NCBI GenBank assembly: GCA_019638525.1
Contig: JAHBTO010000001.1
Location: 806,001 to 870,000 of the forward strand
From: Ferruginibacter sp.
GTDB lineage: Bacteria > Bacteroidota > Bacteroidia > Chitinophagales > Chitinophagaceae
Reading direction: 5' to 3'
DNA: 64,000 bases
Positions 45,585 to 55,305 of the stretch are shown here, piece after piece. The translations under genes and the position numbers were made by a program. Position 1 is the first letter of the stretch; each line of letters begins with the position of its first letter. The notes under the pieces are model-generated. The model was not told the origin of the DNA and did no database searches. It saw only the letters and a program-made list of their open reading frames with translations.

Positions 45585-46235
45585 TCATTTATCTTTTAAA
45601 AATAAATATTCGGCCTTGGTAATCCACGATATGCCAAAACTCACCAGCGCCAGCGACTCAAACCAAAATACAAGATGATAATCTTGTGCCGCAGGTTTAA
45701 ATACAAGCATAACCAATGCAATGCCAATTATACTGGCAATCATTAAAATACCACAAACCAGGTAAACCTTGTTGCGTTTATCTTTTTGTTTAGTACACTT
45801 ACCCGGCCCTGTTTTACGAAAAAGGTATATCGAAAAAAAGATGAAAACAGAAAAAAGCAATAACGCAAACACAAAATGAAGTATATGTATAAAATTATTA
45901 CCACTTGTGGTAGGGCACAAGGCCACGCCTAACGCAAACACACAACCAAGGTTGGCTGCCCGGCTGTCGGTTTTATCGTAGCCTTTATAGGTCATTAAAA
46001 AAAAGCCAAGCACAAATAAGATGCCTACTAAAATATCACCTGCAGTTCCGTTATCATAATAATCGCTTACCGAATATTCAATTTTAAAAGAGTTGTTGGC
46101 AAACAAGTTACCAATGATTAGTAATATAGGTAAAAGCACACCTGTGGCACCAATCAAAATCCTAAGTGCATAATAAGAAATTACCTGGTCGTTTTTTTCG
46201 GGGGTTTTTATTCCCGGTAGGATATCATTGTTCAT
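45585..46235 (-). CDS. Polytopic membrane protein, unknown function
   Basis: 216 residues with about six membrane helices. A conserved-looking segment EYSVSDYYDNGTAGDILVG precedes the second helix and CPTTSG lies between later helices. It may belong to a DUF998-like group, which I cannot confirm. It is divergent from the ribosomal-protein operon that follows. Confidence 0.6.
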   Translation of the reverse strand: MNNDILPGIKTPEKNDQVISYYALRILIGATGVLLPILLIIGNLFANNSFKIEYSVSDYYDNGTAGDILVGILFVLGFFLMTYKGYDKTDSRAANLGCVFALGVALCPTTSGNNFIHILHFVFALLLFSVFIFFSIYLFRKTGPGKCTKQKDKRNKVYLVCGILMIASIIGIALVMLVFKPAAQDYHLVFWFESLALVSFGISWITKAEYLFLKDK

Positions 46236-46637
46236 AAAAAAGATTTAGTATGAGATATTAATAAGTGCAGGATAAAAATACTTAAAATCAAAAGCAGTGA
46301 TTAGCCTTGATAACAACCATCATTTTAAAAATAACATAGCTTATATATTGATTGTAAGTAAAACAAATGCCTGTATCATTATCGCTCGCCTTTATTCGAT
46401 TTCATGCAGGACAACCATCATTTTAATAAAAAACGCAATAATCAAACAATCATTATACAACAGCTTAATATATGTTGTATTTTGCTGTAGAAAAAATCGC
46501 AATTTGCCTACTATTATTTTTTCTTGTCAAAATTTTTACTGAAAATCAATTAGTTATAAAAGCGCAATTAAAAATACTTTCTATATTCTTTGGAAGTTTG
46601 CGTCAACAGCCCTTACCTTCGCCGTCCAATAAAAAAA
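46236..46637. other. Long intergenic region upstream of rplM; no gene
   Basis: About 400 bp of AT-rich DNA with only low-complexity, non-conserved short ORFs. The 13-mer ACAACCATCATTT occurs at 46313 and 46411 here, and again at 45578. The ribosomal operon promoter must lie here; I see no exact TTTG/TAnnTTTG pair. Confidence 0.45.
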
Positions 46638-46657
46638 GCTACCGGGATGGCGGTAGC
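46638..46657 (+). promoter_or_regulatory. Hairpin in the rplM leader (possible L13 autoregulatory site)
   Basis: GCTACCG and CGGTAGC form a perfect 7-bp stem around a GGATGG loop, 24 bp before the rplM ATG. No T-run follows, so it is not a terminator. Structured leaders bound by L13 have been proposed in Bacteroidia; this one may be a case, but only position and stem support it. Confidence 0.45.
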
Positions 46658-46680
46658 ATCACTTAAATAAAAGATCAAAA

Positions 46681-47124
46681 ATGAGCAAATTACATTTTAC
46701 TACAAAACATGCAAACGAGGCTACCGTTACACACAACTGGTATGTTGTGGATGGTACTAATCAAACCGTAGGGCGCATGTGTTCAAAAATTGCGGCGATA
46801 CTACGTGGCAAAAACAAAGCTTATTACACACCTCATGTTGATTGTGGCGACTATATTATAGTTACCAATTGCGAAAAAGTAAAATTCACGGGCAACAAGA
46901 TGGAAGATAAGTTGTACGATACTTTTAGCGGATACCCCGGTGGCCGTAAAGAAGAGCCTGCAAAAAATTTATTAAAGCGCAGGCCCGAAGTAATTATTGA
47001 AAGGGCAATTAAAGGGATGCTGCCAAAAAACCGTTTGGGCCGCCAAATGTTTAAAAAACTATTTGTATACCAGGGTGCCAATCATCCACACACTGCACAG
47101 CAACCAAAAGAACTTAAATTTTAA
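46681..47124 (+). CDS. rplM: 50S ribosomal protein L13
   Basis: The 147-residue product has the L13 features WYVVDGTNQTVGRMCSKIA, LRGKNKAYYTPHVDCGDYI and the signature ERAIKGMLPKNRLGRQMFKK near the end. First gene of rplM-rpsI-rpsB-tsf; 25 bp before rpsI. A leader hairpin lies just upstream. Confidence 0.98.
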   Translation: MSKLHFTTKHANEATVTHNWYVVDGTNQTVGRMCSKIAAILRGKNKAYYTPHVDCGDYIIVTNCEKVKFTGNKMEDKLYDTFSGYPGGRKEEPAKNLLKRRPEVIIERAIKGMLPKNRLGRQMFKKLFVYQGANHPHTAQQPKELKF

Positions 47125-47149
47125 TAATCAGCTAAAAGCTAAAAAATAA

Positions 47150-47539
47150 ATGGAAAAACAAACAATCACAGTCGGCCGCAGAAAAGAAGCTGTAACACGT
47201 ATTTTTCTTTCAAAAGGAGATGGTAAGATTACAGTAAACGGTAAAGACTATAAAACTTATTTCCCACTGGTATATTTACAAAACCAGGTAGAAGCACCTT
47301 TAAAAACTATTGAGTCGGCAGATAAATTTGATGTTGTAGTAAATGCAACAGGCGGTGGCGTAAAAGGACAGGCAGAAGCAGCCAAACTGGGTATTGCCCG
47401 TGCATTGGTAGAAGTAAGCGCCGAATATCGCCCAGCTTTAAAAGCTGCAGGTTTATTAAGAAGAGACCCTCGTGCTGTAGAACGTAAAAAACCGGGACGT
47501 AAAAAAGCAAGAAGAAGCTTCCAGTTCAGCAAGCGTTAA
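47150..47539 (+). CDS. rpsI: 30S ribosomal protein S9
   Basis: 129 residues with the S9 core (VGRRKEAVTRIFLSKGDGKI, GGGVKGQAEAAKLGIARAL) and the basic tail KKPGRKKARRSFQFSKR, whose terminal Lys-Arg reaches the ribosomal P site. It follows rplM by 25 bp in the conserved L13-S9 pair. Confidence 0.98.
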   Translation: MEKQTITVGRRKEAVTRIFLSKGDGKITVNGKDYKTYFPLVYLQNQVEAPLKTIESADKFDVVVNATGGGVKGQAEAAKLGIARALVEVSAEYRPALKAAGLLRRDPRAVERKKPGRKKARRSFQFSKR

Positions 47540-47638
47540 TACAGTTTGTTACAAGTATAACGTTACGGGTAACATGATAAAATTAATACCCGTGTTAATA
47601 CTAATATCTTGATACTATTAAAAATTTAATAATAAACA

Positions 47639-48523
47639 ATGGAAAATACTTCCTTACAACAACAACTATTAGAAGCAGGTGTTCACTTTGGCCATTTAAA
47701 GAAAAAGTGGAACCCCAAGATGCTGCCTTACATTTTTGCTGAAAAAAAAGGTATTCATATTATTGACTTAAATAAAACCGTAGAAGGGTTACAGGAGTCG
47801 GCTGCCGCATTAAAATCAATTGCACGCAGCGGTAAAAAAATAATGTTTGTAGCTACCAAAAAACAAGCAAAAGAAATTGTTAGCGATTGCGCCAGGCGAG
47901 TAAACATGCCATATGTTACCGAGCGTTGGTTGGGTGGTATGTTAACCAACTTTAACACCGTTCGCAAAAGCGTTAAAAAAATGCAAAGCATCGAAAAAAT
48001 GCTGAACGATGGTAGCGCCGAAAGCCTTACAAAAAAAGAACGCCTAACCCTTACCCGTGATAAGGAAAAAATGGAAAAAGTATTAGGCGGCATTGCACAA
48101 ATAAGCCGTATACCTGCGGCCGTTTTAATGGTTGATATTGGCCACGAACATATTGCATTAGCCGAATCAAGAAAACTGGGTATTAGCACTTTTGGTATGG
48201 TAGATACCAACTGCGACCCTAATAAAATTGATTTTGCAATACCTGCAAATGATGATGCAACAAAGTCAATTGCCATTATTATAAATTATTTAACGGCAGC
48301 CATTGCAGAAGGATTACAGGAGCGCCAGGCTAGCAAAGATGAAGAAGAACACAACGAAACAGAAGAAACAGCCGAAGCCAAAGCAGCTCGTTTTGAGTCA
48401 ACTGCAGATGGTGGAGAAGAAAGAGGTAAACGTGGTGGCAGGGGTGCATCTGGCCAGCCAAAACGCAGGGTAGCTGGCCCGGGCCAGGGAGGCAGAAAGC
48501 CGGCAGCAGGCGGAACAAGGTAA
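47639..48523 (+). CDS. rpsB: 30S ribosomal protein S2
   Basis: The S2 domain fills residues 1-230 (EAGVHFGHLKKKWNPKMLPY, ERWLGGMLTNF, DTNCDPNKIDFAIPANDDA). A C-terminal extension of about 55 residues is acidic, then Gly/Arg-rich (GKRGGRGASGQ, GQGGRKPAAGG), a known Bacteroidota feature. It is 99 bp after rpsI. Confidence 0.97.
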   Translation: MENTSLQQQLLEAGVHFGHLKKKWNPKMLPYIFAEKKGIHIIDLNKTVEGLQESAAALKSIARSGKKIMFVATKKQAKEIVSDCARRVNMPYVTERWLGGMLTNFNTVRKSVKKMQSIEKMLNDGSAESLTKKERLTLTRDKEKMEKVLGGIAQISRIPAAVLMVDIGHEHIALAESRKLGISTFGMVDTNCDPNKIDFAIPANDDATKSIAIIINYLTAAIAEGLQERQASKDEEEHNETEETAEAKAARFESTADGGEERGKRGGRGASGQPKRRVAGPGQGGRKPAAGGTR

Positions 48524-48560
48524 TAAACAGTCATTAACAACCGGCAACGGTTACACGATA

Positions 48561-48650
48561 AAGAGTGATACTAAAATTGAAGTAGATTTTTTTTTTGAAC
48601 CCGGCGTTTGTACTACTATTAAACTTCATTGGCGTCGCACTCTTGTACTA
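48561..48650 (+). promoter_or_regulatory. Structured region upstream of tsf
   Basis: AAGAGTG (48561-48567) can pair with CACTCTT (48638-48644). Inside and beyond lie related segments: TACTAAAATTGAAG, TACTATTAAACTTCATT and TACTAAAGTTCATT, with TTGTACTA twice (48608 and 48643). An AACCG-GCAA-CGGTT GNRA hairpin precedes it at 48539-48552. The rpsB-tsf gap is 186 bp, long for this pair; regulation is possible but unproven. Confidence 0.3.
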
Positions 48651-48709
48651 AAGTTCATTATTCAACAATTATTAAAAACTGCATCATTGCAGACTAAAAT
48701 ATATTAAAT

Positions 48710-49534
48710 ATGAGTACAACAATAACAGCAGCAGACATAAATAAATTACGCCAAACAACCGGCGCCGGCATGTTAGATTGCCGCAAAGCATTAACAGAAA
48801 GTAATGGAGATTTTGAAGCAGCTATAGACTGGCTGCGCAAGCAGGGCCAAAAAGTGGCAGCTAAACGCAGCGATCGTGAAGCTAAAGAAGGTGTGGTAAT
48901 TGCACAAACAACTGCCGATGGCAAAAGCGGTATTGTACTTTGCATAAGCTGCGAAACAGATTTTGTAAGTAAAAATGCCGAGTTTGTTGCCTTTGCACAA
49001 TCAATTGCCGATGCAGCCATTGCCAACAATGTAAAAACAGCCGAAGAACTAAATGCAGTTACTGTTAACGGCTCTACAGTTGAGCAAATGATTAACGATA
49101 AGTTGGCAGCCATTGGAGAAAAAATAGCCATCACAAAATTTGAAAGAGTTGATGCACCTTATGTAGCTTCGTATATACATGGCGCCAACCGTATGGGTGT
49201 ATTAGTGGCTATGACCAAAGCTGCCCCCGAAGCCGGTAAAGATGTAGCTATGCAAATAGCAGCAATGAACCCATTGGCGGTTGATGAAACTTCCATCTCA
49301 CAGGAAATAAAAGACAGGGAAAAAGCTATTGCAATTGAAATGATAAAAGCAGAAGGCAAACCGGCTGAAATGGCTGAGAAAATTGCCGATGGCAAGATGA
49401 ATAAGTTTTTTAAAGAAAATACATTAATGGCACAGGCTTTTGTAAAAGACAATAGCAAATCTGTAGCCGATTATTTAAAAAATATTGATACCGACTTAAA
49501 AGTTACTGATTTTAAAAGGGTGGCTTTGGGATAA
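48710..49534 (+). CDS. tsf: Translation elongation factor Ts
   Basis: EF-Ts recycles EF-Tu by exchanging GDP. The 274 residues start with the UBA-like domain motif KLRQTTGAGMLDCRKAL, followed by CETDFVSKNAEF, the other family signature, and HGANRMGVLVAM. Length is normal. A terminator follows at 49563. Confidence 0.97.
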   Translation: MSTTITAADINKLRQTTGAGMLDCRKALTESNGDFEAAIDWLRKQGQKVAAKRSDREAKEGVVIAQTTADGKSGIVLCISCETDFVSKNAEFVAFAQSIADAAIANNVKTAEELNAVTVNGSTVEQMINDKLAAIGEKIAITKFERVDAPYVASYIHGANRMGVLVAMTKAAPEAGKDVAMQIAAMNPLAVDETSISQEIKDREKAIAIEMIKAEGKPAEMAEKIADGKMNKFFKENTLMAQAFVKDNSKSVADYLKNIDTDLKVTDFKRVALG

Positions 49535-49562
49535 ATGAATAATTGATTCCAAAAAAAAGGCG

Positions 49563-49585
49563 AGACGAAAGTTTCGTCTTTTTTT
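49563..49585 (+). terminator. Rho-independent terminator of the ribosomal-protein/tsf operon
   Basis: AGACGAAA (49563-49570) pairs with TTTCGTCT (49572-49579), followed by a run of seven T. It lies 28 bp past the tsf stop. Confidence 0.75.
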
Positions 49586-49612
49586 ATTTCTAATATTTTG
49601 TTGTAAAACTGC

Positions 49613-51826
49613 TCACTCACCGGGATGATAGGTTCTTTCTGCATGGTTAAGTACATCTTCTTTATAAAACCATACATTCCTGAACAGCCCCTTGCTGTAT
49701 GCCTTTCCCTGGTCAAAAAAATGAGGAGATTCTTCATCACCACTTTGGCCGCCGGCCAATAAGGCTTTTGCTTTTATTTTATGATTGCCCAATCGTCCAA
49801 ACTCTACCGCACAAATAAAACTGTTGCCGTTAACGCCATATCTTTTTTGGGTGCCTTGAAAAATGCGGCTGCTGTATGAAGGCAACATTCCCCAACGGGA
49901 TGAAGCAAACCCAACCGGATAGCTGGGCAGCTTGTCGTTGAACTTGTTTTCTATATCTGATGAAATTCTTTGAAAGCGGTTGATTTGTCCCCAGCCCATT
50001 TGCCACCTGCCAAATCGTTTTTGTAAATCTGTAATAGTTGTTAATAATGGTAACAACAGTGCTTCCGGTTTTGCATCGGCAGCAAATAGTTTTGTTTTGG
50101 AAACGTCATCAGTACCTGTACTTGCTTTTATAAGCGGTAGAACACGTTCTCCCCATTCAATGGCTAATGTAGTGGCAATGGAATTTTCGCTGCTGCGATA
50201 GTCCCAGTGTTTTAAAACGGTAACCGGCCCTACCAATAAAGCATACAATGAATCCGGGTATTTTACATTTTTTTCAAATGCATTTACCAACGCCGGCACC
50301 AATACTTCAAATGCAGCAAGCCTTGTATCGTAGCCGGCCTTTATTACTTTATCTACATTATAATTGGATGTTTCGTTTAACGTTCTTACAGCATTAATGC
50401 CTCTGAAGTTTTCACCATCGGGAGCCATATAAGCGGGATAATCTTCTTTTTTCGGACTGAAATTTTTGGCAACCGTAAATGGGGTTGAATTGCAGTTTTG
50501 TAACCAACCGTTTTGCGGATTGATACTTTGCACAATTTCGCTTACGGAATGATAACCTTTCCATTCAGTTTCTTTAATGCTACCGTCAACCGGTTCATTC
50601 CAGTTATATTTTGTATCTCTTATGGGAATGCGGTTTCCATGCCAGTAAGCAATGTTTCCCTCTGCATCGGCATACACCGTGTTGTTTGAAATATTGCCTT
50701 TTAAGTCCATTGTCTTTTTATAATCAGCAAAACTTTTTGTTTTATTGCGAAGCCAGCTTTGCTCCAGCCCGGCAGCTATCTGATTATCGGCTCTTACACT
50801 CAGCCATTGTCCGTTTTTATATCCCATCACCGGGCCATGATGTGTAAACAAGGCAGTGAATGTTTTTTCTTTTATCTGTTCACCTTCTTTGTATTTCAAA
50901 ATAATTTTTTCTTCTCTCACTTTTCTTTGCTTGCTTTCATATTCATATACCCAGCCTTTATCCGTTTTTGAAATTTTTTCAATATAGCTGTCTGCTGCAT
51001 CTACGGCGCTGCTGGTGTGCATCCATCCGCAATGCTCATTGAAACCCTGGTACACAAAAAATTGTCCCCAGGTTACGGCGCCATATACATTCAACCCTTC
51101 TTCGCTTACCACATGCACTTCGGGCCTGAAGTAAAAAGTAACATGCGGATTGATGTATAATATAGCATTATGATCTTCTGTAATTTTCGGCGCAAAGGCG
51201 AATCCGTTGGATCCGCTAAGATTTTCATCCTGAAAAAACTGTTGCGCTGTTTCATTTTCTGATATAGAATGATTGGTTGCAACGGCCTCGCCGGTAGCGT
51301 ATAAATTTTTTAATTCACCGGCACCCAACCCGGCTGTATTGATGGCGCCAATACTTCCATCTGTCCATAAAAAAGGGTACCAGGGTTGAAAACGGTTGAG
51401 CAATGCGGGTTTAACCGAAGGGTGTGTGTAGAGATAATAATTTATTCCATCTGCAAAAGCATTGCAAAGTTTTTGTAACCATTGTGGTGATTTGGCAAAA
51501 TCTTTCTGCGCCTGTTCGGCATCTACTTCTAAGCGAATCAACAGGTCTTCATATAAAAAATTTTCACCTTTTACTTCACTTAGGCGGCCCAGTTTTTCAA
51601 TATAGTTCATCTCTACTCTTTTAAAATCATCTTCACATTGAGCATAAAGCAATCCAAAAACAGCATCTGCATCTGACTTTCCATAAATATGCGGAATGCC
51701 TTTTTCGTCACGAATGATGGTAACCCGACCGGCTTGTTGTTGCCAGCGGCTGATTTCTGTTTTTGTAAAGCTTTGTGCCCATAACTGTACAGGAAGCAGT
51801 AAAAGCAGTAATAATTTATTAAACAT
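49613..51826 (-). CDS. Penicillin acylase-family Ntn hydrolase
   Basis: The 737-residue precursor has a signal peptide (LLLLLLLPVQLWAQS). The N-terminal alpha part (GVTII-like RDEKGIPHIYGKSDADAVFG) precedes the autocleavage site ENLSGSNGFAFAP, where Ser206 would become the N-terminal nucleophile of the beta chain. WLQNCNSTPF and SSRWGMLPSYSSRIFQG fit the family. Members hydrolyse acyl amides such as penicillins or acyl-homoserine lactones in the periplasm; the substrate here is unknown. Confidence 0.9.
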   Translation of the reverse strand: MFNKLLLLLLLPVQLWAQSFTKTEISRWQQQAGRVTIIRDEKGIPHIYGKSDADAVFGLLYAQCEDDFKRVEMNYIEKLGRLSEVKGENFLYEDLLIRLEVDAEQAQKDFAKSPQWLQKLCNAFADGINYYLYTHPSVKPALLNRFQPWYPFLWTDGSIGAINTAGLGAGELKNLYATGEAVATNHSISENETAQQFFQDENLSGSNGFAFAPKITEDHNAILYINPHVTFYFRPEVHVVSEEGLNVYGAVTWGQFFVYQGFNEHCGWMHTSSAVDAADSYIEKISKTDKGWVYEYESKQRKVREEKIILKYKEGEQIKEKTFTALFTHHGPVMGYKNGQWLSVRADNQIAAGLEQSWLRNKTKSFADYKKTMDLKGNISNNTVYADAEGNIAYWHGNRIPIRDTKYNWNEPVDGSIKETEWKGYHSVSEIVQSINPQNGWLQNCNSTPFTVAKNFSPKKEDYPAYMAPDGENFRGINAVRTLNETSNYNVDKVIKAGYDTRLAAFEVLVPALVNAFEKNVKYPDSLYALLVGPVTVLKHWDYRSSENSIATTLAIEWGERVLPLIKASTGTDDVSKTKLFAADAKPEALLLPLLTTITDLQKRFGRWQMGWGQINRFQRISSDIENKFNDKLPSYPVGFASSRWGMLPSYSSRIFQGTQKRYGVNGNSFICAVEFGRLGNHKIKAKALLAGGQSGDEESPHFFDQGKAYSKGLFRNVWFYKEDVLNHAERTYHPGE

Positions 51827-52053
51827 GAGGAACTGTTTATGGGAGATAAAAGTAAAGCAAAAAATAATGCCACAGTTGCAAAGATGGAATGTGACAGTTA
51901 CATAGATTATTACTTTTACTTTCGAAGAAGGATAGTTATAAAAGTTGAAACTCTTTTTTCGTTTTATCCTTACAGTTATTTAAAATAAATACCCACCAGT
52001 ACGTATGTTTTATAATTCATTTACTAATCATATTTGTGACTTAATAAATAAAT

Positions 52054-53445
52054 ATGAAAAAATTAGCCCTATCAGCAGTTTGCTTTTTTGTAGTAATGGC
52101 TACAGCCATGGCAAACAATGTTATTGTATCAACCGTATCATTAGGCCCAAAGAATACAACAGGCCCTTTATCTACCCATTATACGCAGGTAAATTACGAT
52201 ATAGCCTGGCAAAACAGTTGGCGCACCAGTACCAACGAAAGCAATTATGACGGCTGCTGGATATTTGTAAAATACCGTAAGCAGAGTACTTCGGTATGGC
52301 AGCATGCCACTTTAAACACAACAGGCCAGGTTATGCCAGCCGGGAGTGAAATAAAAATTTCGGCCGATGGAAAAGGTGCATGGATGTACCGCAATGCCGA
52401 TGGTATTGGAAACGTAAACTGGACAGCCGCAGGCTTGCGTTGGAACTACGGAGCCGATGGCGTACTGGATAATGAAAATGTAGAAGTAAGGGTATATGCT
52501 GTTGAAATGGTGTATGTGCCGCAAAGCCCTTTTAATTTGGGAAATTCATCTGCAGAAGCATATAAGTTCAGAGATGGCCTTGTTGATACATGGTTTCCCA
52601 TAACAAGCGAAAACGCTATTAACTGTGGTACTAACGCCGGGGAGTTATATGCCGATGCTTTTTTTGACAATACTGGTTCTATTCCTGCAGGTTTTCCAAA
52701 AGGATACAACGCATTCTGGAGCATGAAATATGAGTTTAGCAAACAACAGGTGGTAGATTTTTTAAACACACTCGATCAAACCAATGCAAATGCAAGAAAC
52801 AGCGTGGGAGCTACCGGGCTTGTACCTAATATGTTGGTAACAGAACCTGAAAGAGCAGCAGATTTATACTCTATTCTAAATTTTCTGGCTTGGTTAGACT
52901 GGGCTGCCATGCGCCCCATGACGGAACTTGAATACGAAAAAGCCTGCCGTGGTGGCAATAATTTACCAAGCCCTTTAGAATATGCCTGGGGTAATACAAC
53001 CATTGCGCCCATTACTACTCCATCAAACCAGGGTGCAGCAAATGAAACATGGGCAACTGGTAATGCCAATTATGCTGGTGGCCCAGGTGTAGCAATGCGT
53101 TGCGGCGCTTTGGCAACTGCAACTAGTGACCGTACCAGCAGCGGCGCAACTTTTTATGGTATAATGGAAATGAGTGGTAATTATAGCGAGTTGGTGGTTA
53201 CTGCAGGTAATACAACTGGCAGGTCTTTCAACGGGCTTCATGGCGATGGTGTTTTAAGCGCCACTGCCGAAGCTAATACATTAAACTGGGCATCACCAGC
53301 CAATAATTTGGCTATGGCAACAAGGGGAGGCGCCTATAGCTCTGGGTTTACTTCATTAAGAGTATGCGAAAGAAACAGCGGTAACTTAGATTATGCATCT
53401 GTATATACCATGTTAAATGGCCGGGCTGTACGTACTGCCGAATAA
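52054..53445 (+). CDS. Secreted formylglycine-generating-enzyme-like (SUMF1/FGE-sulfatase domain) protein
   Basis: A 463-residue secreted protein (signal peptide AVCFFVVMATAMANN). The first half is a beta-rich region of unknown type; from about residue 145 the FGE fold appears: FWSMKYEFSKQQVVDFLNTL, RPMTELEYEKACRGG, then YGIMEMSGNYSELVV and the terminal RGGAYSSG with RVCER. The family oxidises cysteine in sulfatases or acts in other secreted contexts. No sulfatase is nearby. The active-site cysteines of true FGE are not evident, so it may be structural. Confidence 0.82.
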   Translation: MKKLALSAVCFFVVMATAMANNVIVSTVSLGPKNTTGPLSTHYTQVNYDIAWQNSWRTSTNESNYDGCWIFVKYRKQSTSVWQHATLNTTGQVMPAGSEIKISADGKGAWMYRNADGIGNVNWTAAGLRWNYGADGVLDNENVEVRVYAVEMVYVPQSPFNLGNSSAEAYKFRDGLVDTWFPITSENAINCGTNAGELYADAFFDNTGSIPAGFPKGYNAFWSMKYEFSKQQVVDFLNTLDQTNANARNSVGATGLVPNMLVTEPERAADLYSILNFLAWLDWAAMRPMTELEYEKACRGGNNLPSPLEYAWGNTTIAPITTPSNQGAANETWATGNANYAGGPGVAMRCGALATATSDRTSSGATFYGIMEMSGNYSELVVTAGNTTGRSFNGLHGDGVLSATAEANTLNWASPANNLAMATRGGAYSSGFTSLRVCERNSGNLDYASVYTMLNGRAVRTAE

Positions 53446-53475
53446 TTTTTTCTTTTCATCATAAAAAATTCAGCA

Positions 53476-54408
53476 ATGAAAAGAAAATTGATATTAATAG
53501 CTACTTGCATTTTGCATGTGATGGCGCTTACAGCACAACCGCCCAATAATACCATATTTTATGGAGGTATTGGCGATGGGGGTAATTTTAACAGTTTTAC
53601 CAACGCAGCTAATAATATATTTTATGGTGGTAATGGCGATGGATGGGGTAACTTTAATAATAATGTATCTACCAATTCAATTTTTTTGGGTGGTAATGGC
53701 GATGGTTGGCACTATAGTGGATTTTTTCCGGCACCCAATTCAATATTTTTAGGCGGCGCAGGCGATGGCTGGAGTTTTAATAATTTCAGCGTGGCACCCA
53801 ACAACATTTTTTTTGGTGGTGCAGGCGATGGATGGTCGCATATAGTTTATCCGTTAGGTCCTTTACCGGTTACAATATTATCGTTTATCGGCGAGCAACA
53901 AGGTAAAACCAATTTACTTAAATGGGTTACAAGCCAGGAAATAAATACATCGCATTTTGAGTTGGAGCGTTCGGCCAATGCAAACAGTTTTACGGTTATA
54001 AAAAACGTTTTGGCAGCAGGTAACAGCATTACGGCAAAAAATTATTCTTCGGTTGATGAATTTCCATTGGCAGGGAATAATTTTTACAGGCTAAAAATGG
54101 TTGATGCAGATGGCAAATACAAATACAGCAATGTTGTTTTATTAAGGGTGTTGGAAAATGATGTACTGCTTTCTGTATTCCCCAATCCAGTAGCTGATAA
54201 ATTAAATATTGCCATCAGCAACAGCGCCATCATTAATAAACTGCAATTGCAGGTATTTGATAATGGAGGCAAATTAATAACACAGCAATCTGTTTCAAAC
54301 AGCAATGGCATTAGCCTGGAAGTGAGCCGCTATGCTGCCGGGGTGTACCTGCTAAAAATAATGTATAACGGTAAGGAAGAAACTATCCGGTTTGTAAAGG
54401 CGAAGTAA
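53476..54408 (+). CDS. T9SS type A sorted protein with five GGxGDG repeats
   Basis: After a signal peptide (residues 1-21) come five exact 21-residue repeats whose core is xIFxGGxGDG followed by W in four of them, with Ile at 27, 48, 69, 90 and 111. A beta domain follows (FIGEQQGKTNLLKWVTSQE, HFELERSANANSF), then a T9SS type A C-terminal domain (VFPNPVADKLNIAIS to the end). It should be exported and attached to the surface or released. It is 30 bp downstream of the FGE-like gene, so the two may act together. The repeat's role is unknown. Confidence 0.85.
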   Translation: MKRKLILIATCILHVMALTAQPPNNTIFYGGIGDGGNFNSFTNAANNIFYGGNGDGWGNFNNNVSTNSIFLGGNGDGWHYSGFFPAPNSIFLGGAGDGWSFNNFSVAPNNIFFGGAGDGWSHIVYPLGPLPVTILSFIGEQQGKTNLLKWVTSQEINTSHFELERSANANSFTVIKNVLAAGNSITAKNYSSVDEFPLAGNNFYRLKMVDADGKYKYSNVVLLRVLENDVLLSVFPNPVADKLNIAISNSAIINKLQLQVFDNGGKLITQQSVSNSNGISLEVSRYAAGVYLLKIMYNGKEETIRFVKAK

Positions 54409-54470
54409 ATAACAAATGATATTTTAAACCTGTAAGATTTGTAAGACGGTTGTTTTTTGTAATATTGGTA

Positions 54471-55274
54471 ATGGAAAACTACCAGACTCATTTTGAAGAT
54501 AACCGCCTTTCGTGGAATAAACGCACCGGTGTACATAAAGATTCTGCATTCTACGATTTGGAAGGTTTTAAAAAAGGATCGTCATCCTTAACAACAATTG
54601 AATTAAATGAATTGGGGGATGTAAAAGGAAAATCGCTTTTGCACCTGCAATGCCATTTTGGGATGGATACCATGAGTTGGGAACGGGAAGGGGCCATTGT
54701 TACCGGGGTTGACCTGAGTGATGAAGCGATTAAACTGGCCAATGAAATAAAGAAAGAGATTAAATCATCAGCCGAATTTATCTGTTGCAATGTTTATGAT
54801 TTAAAGAAGCACCTGGATAAAAAATTCGATATTGTATTTACCTCTTATGGCACCATCGGATGGCTACCCAACCTTGATGTCTGGGCAAATATTGTATCCC
54901 ATTTTTTAAAACCCGGCGGCATTTTTTATATAGCCGATTTTCATCCTACCTTATGGATGATGGACGATTATTTTGAAAAAATAAAGTACAGTTATTTTAA
55001 TACCGAAGTAATAACTGAAGAAATTTCGGGCACATACAGCGATAGGAATGCTCCTATCAAATCAATAGAGCATGGATGGAACCATCCTTTTTCTGAAATA
55101 TTTAATGCTTTAATTAAATACCAATTACAAGTGGTTCAATTTAACGAATTCTCTTTTTCGCCCTTTAATTGCTTTAATAATCTTGAAAAAGGCCCTGATG
55201 AAATGTGGCGGATAAAAGGCATGGATGAAAAAATGCCCATGATGTATTCCATAAAAGCAGTTAAACGGCTATAA
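54471..55274 (+). CDS. Class I SAM-dependent methyltransferase
   Basis: The 267-residue product has a Rossmann-type methyltransferase core: motif I ([18 protein letters not shown]), motif [15 protein letters not shown], and [16 protein letters not shown], with [13 protein letters not shown]. This subgroup is found in many bacteria without a known substrate. ATG at 54471 is chosen over a TTG at 54450. It is 31 bp before pyrH. Confidence 0.88.
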   Translation: MENYQTHFEDNRLSWNKRTGVHKDSAFYDLEGFKKGSSSLTTIELNELGDVKGKSLLHLQCHFGMDTMSWEREGAIVTGVDLSDEAIKLANEIKKEIKSSAEFICCNVYDLKKHLDKKFDIVFTSYGTIGWLPNLDVWANIVSHFLKPGGIFYIADFHPTLWMMDDYFEKIKYSYFNTEVITEEISGTYSDRNAPIKSIEHGWNHPFSEIFNALIKYQLQVVQFNEFSFSPFNCFNNLEKGPDEMWRIKGMDEKMPMMYSIKAVKRL

Positions 55275-55305
55275 AAATATATCTTCGCAAAAAATAATTA
55301 AGCAG

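Noticed and set aside
46297..46542. 81-codon ORF upstream of rplM
   Set aside because: Its product is low-complexity, Ile/Asn/Cys-rich and without any family pattern; the interval looks like non-coding leader DNA.
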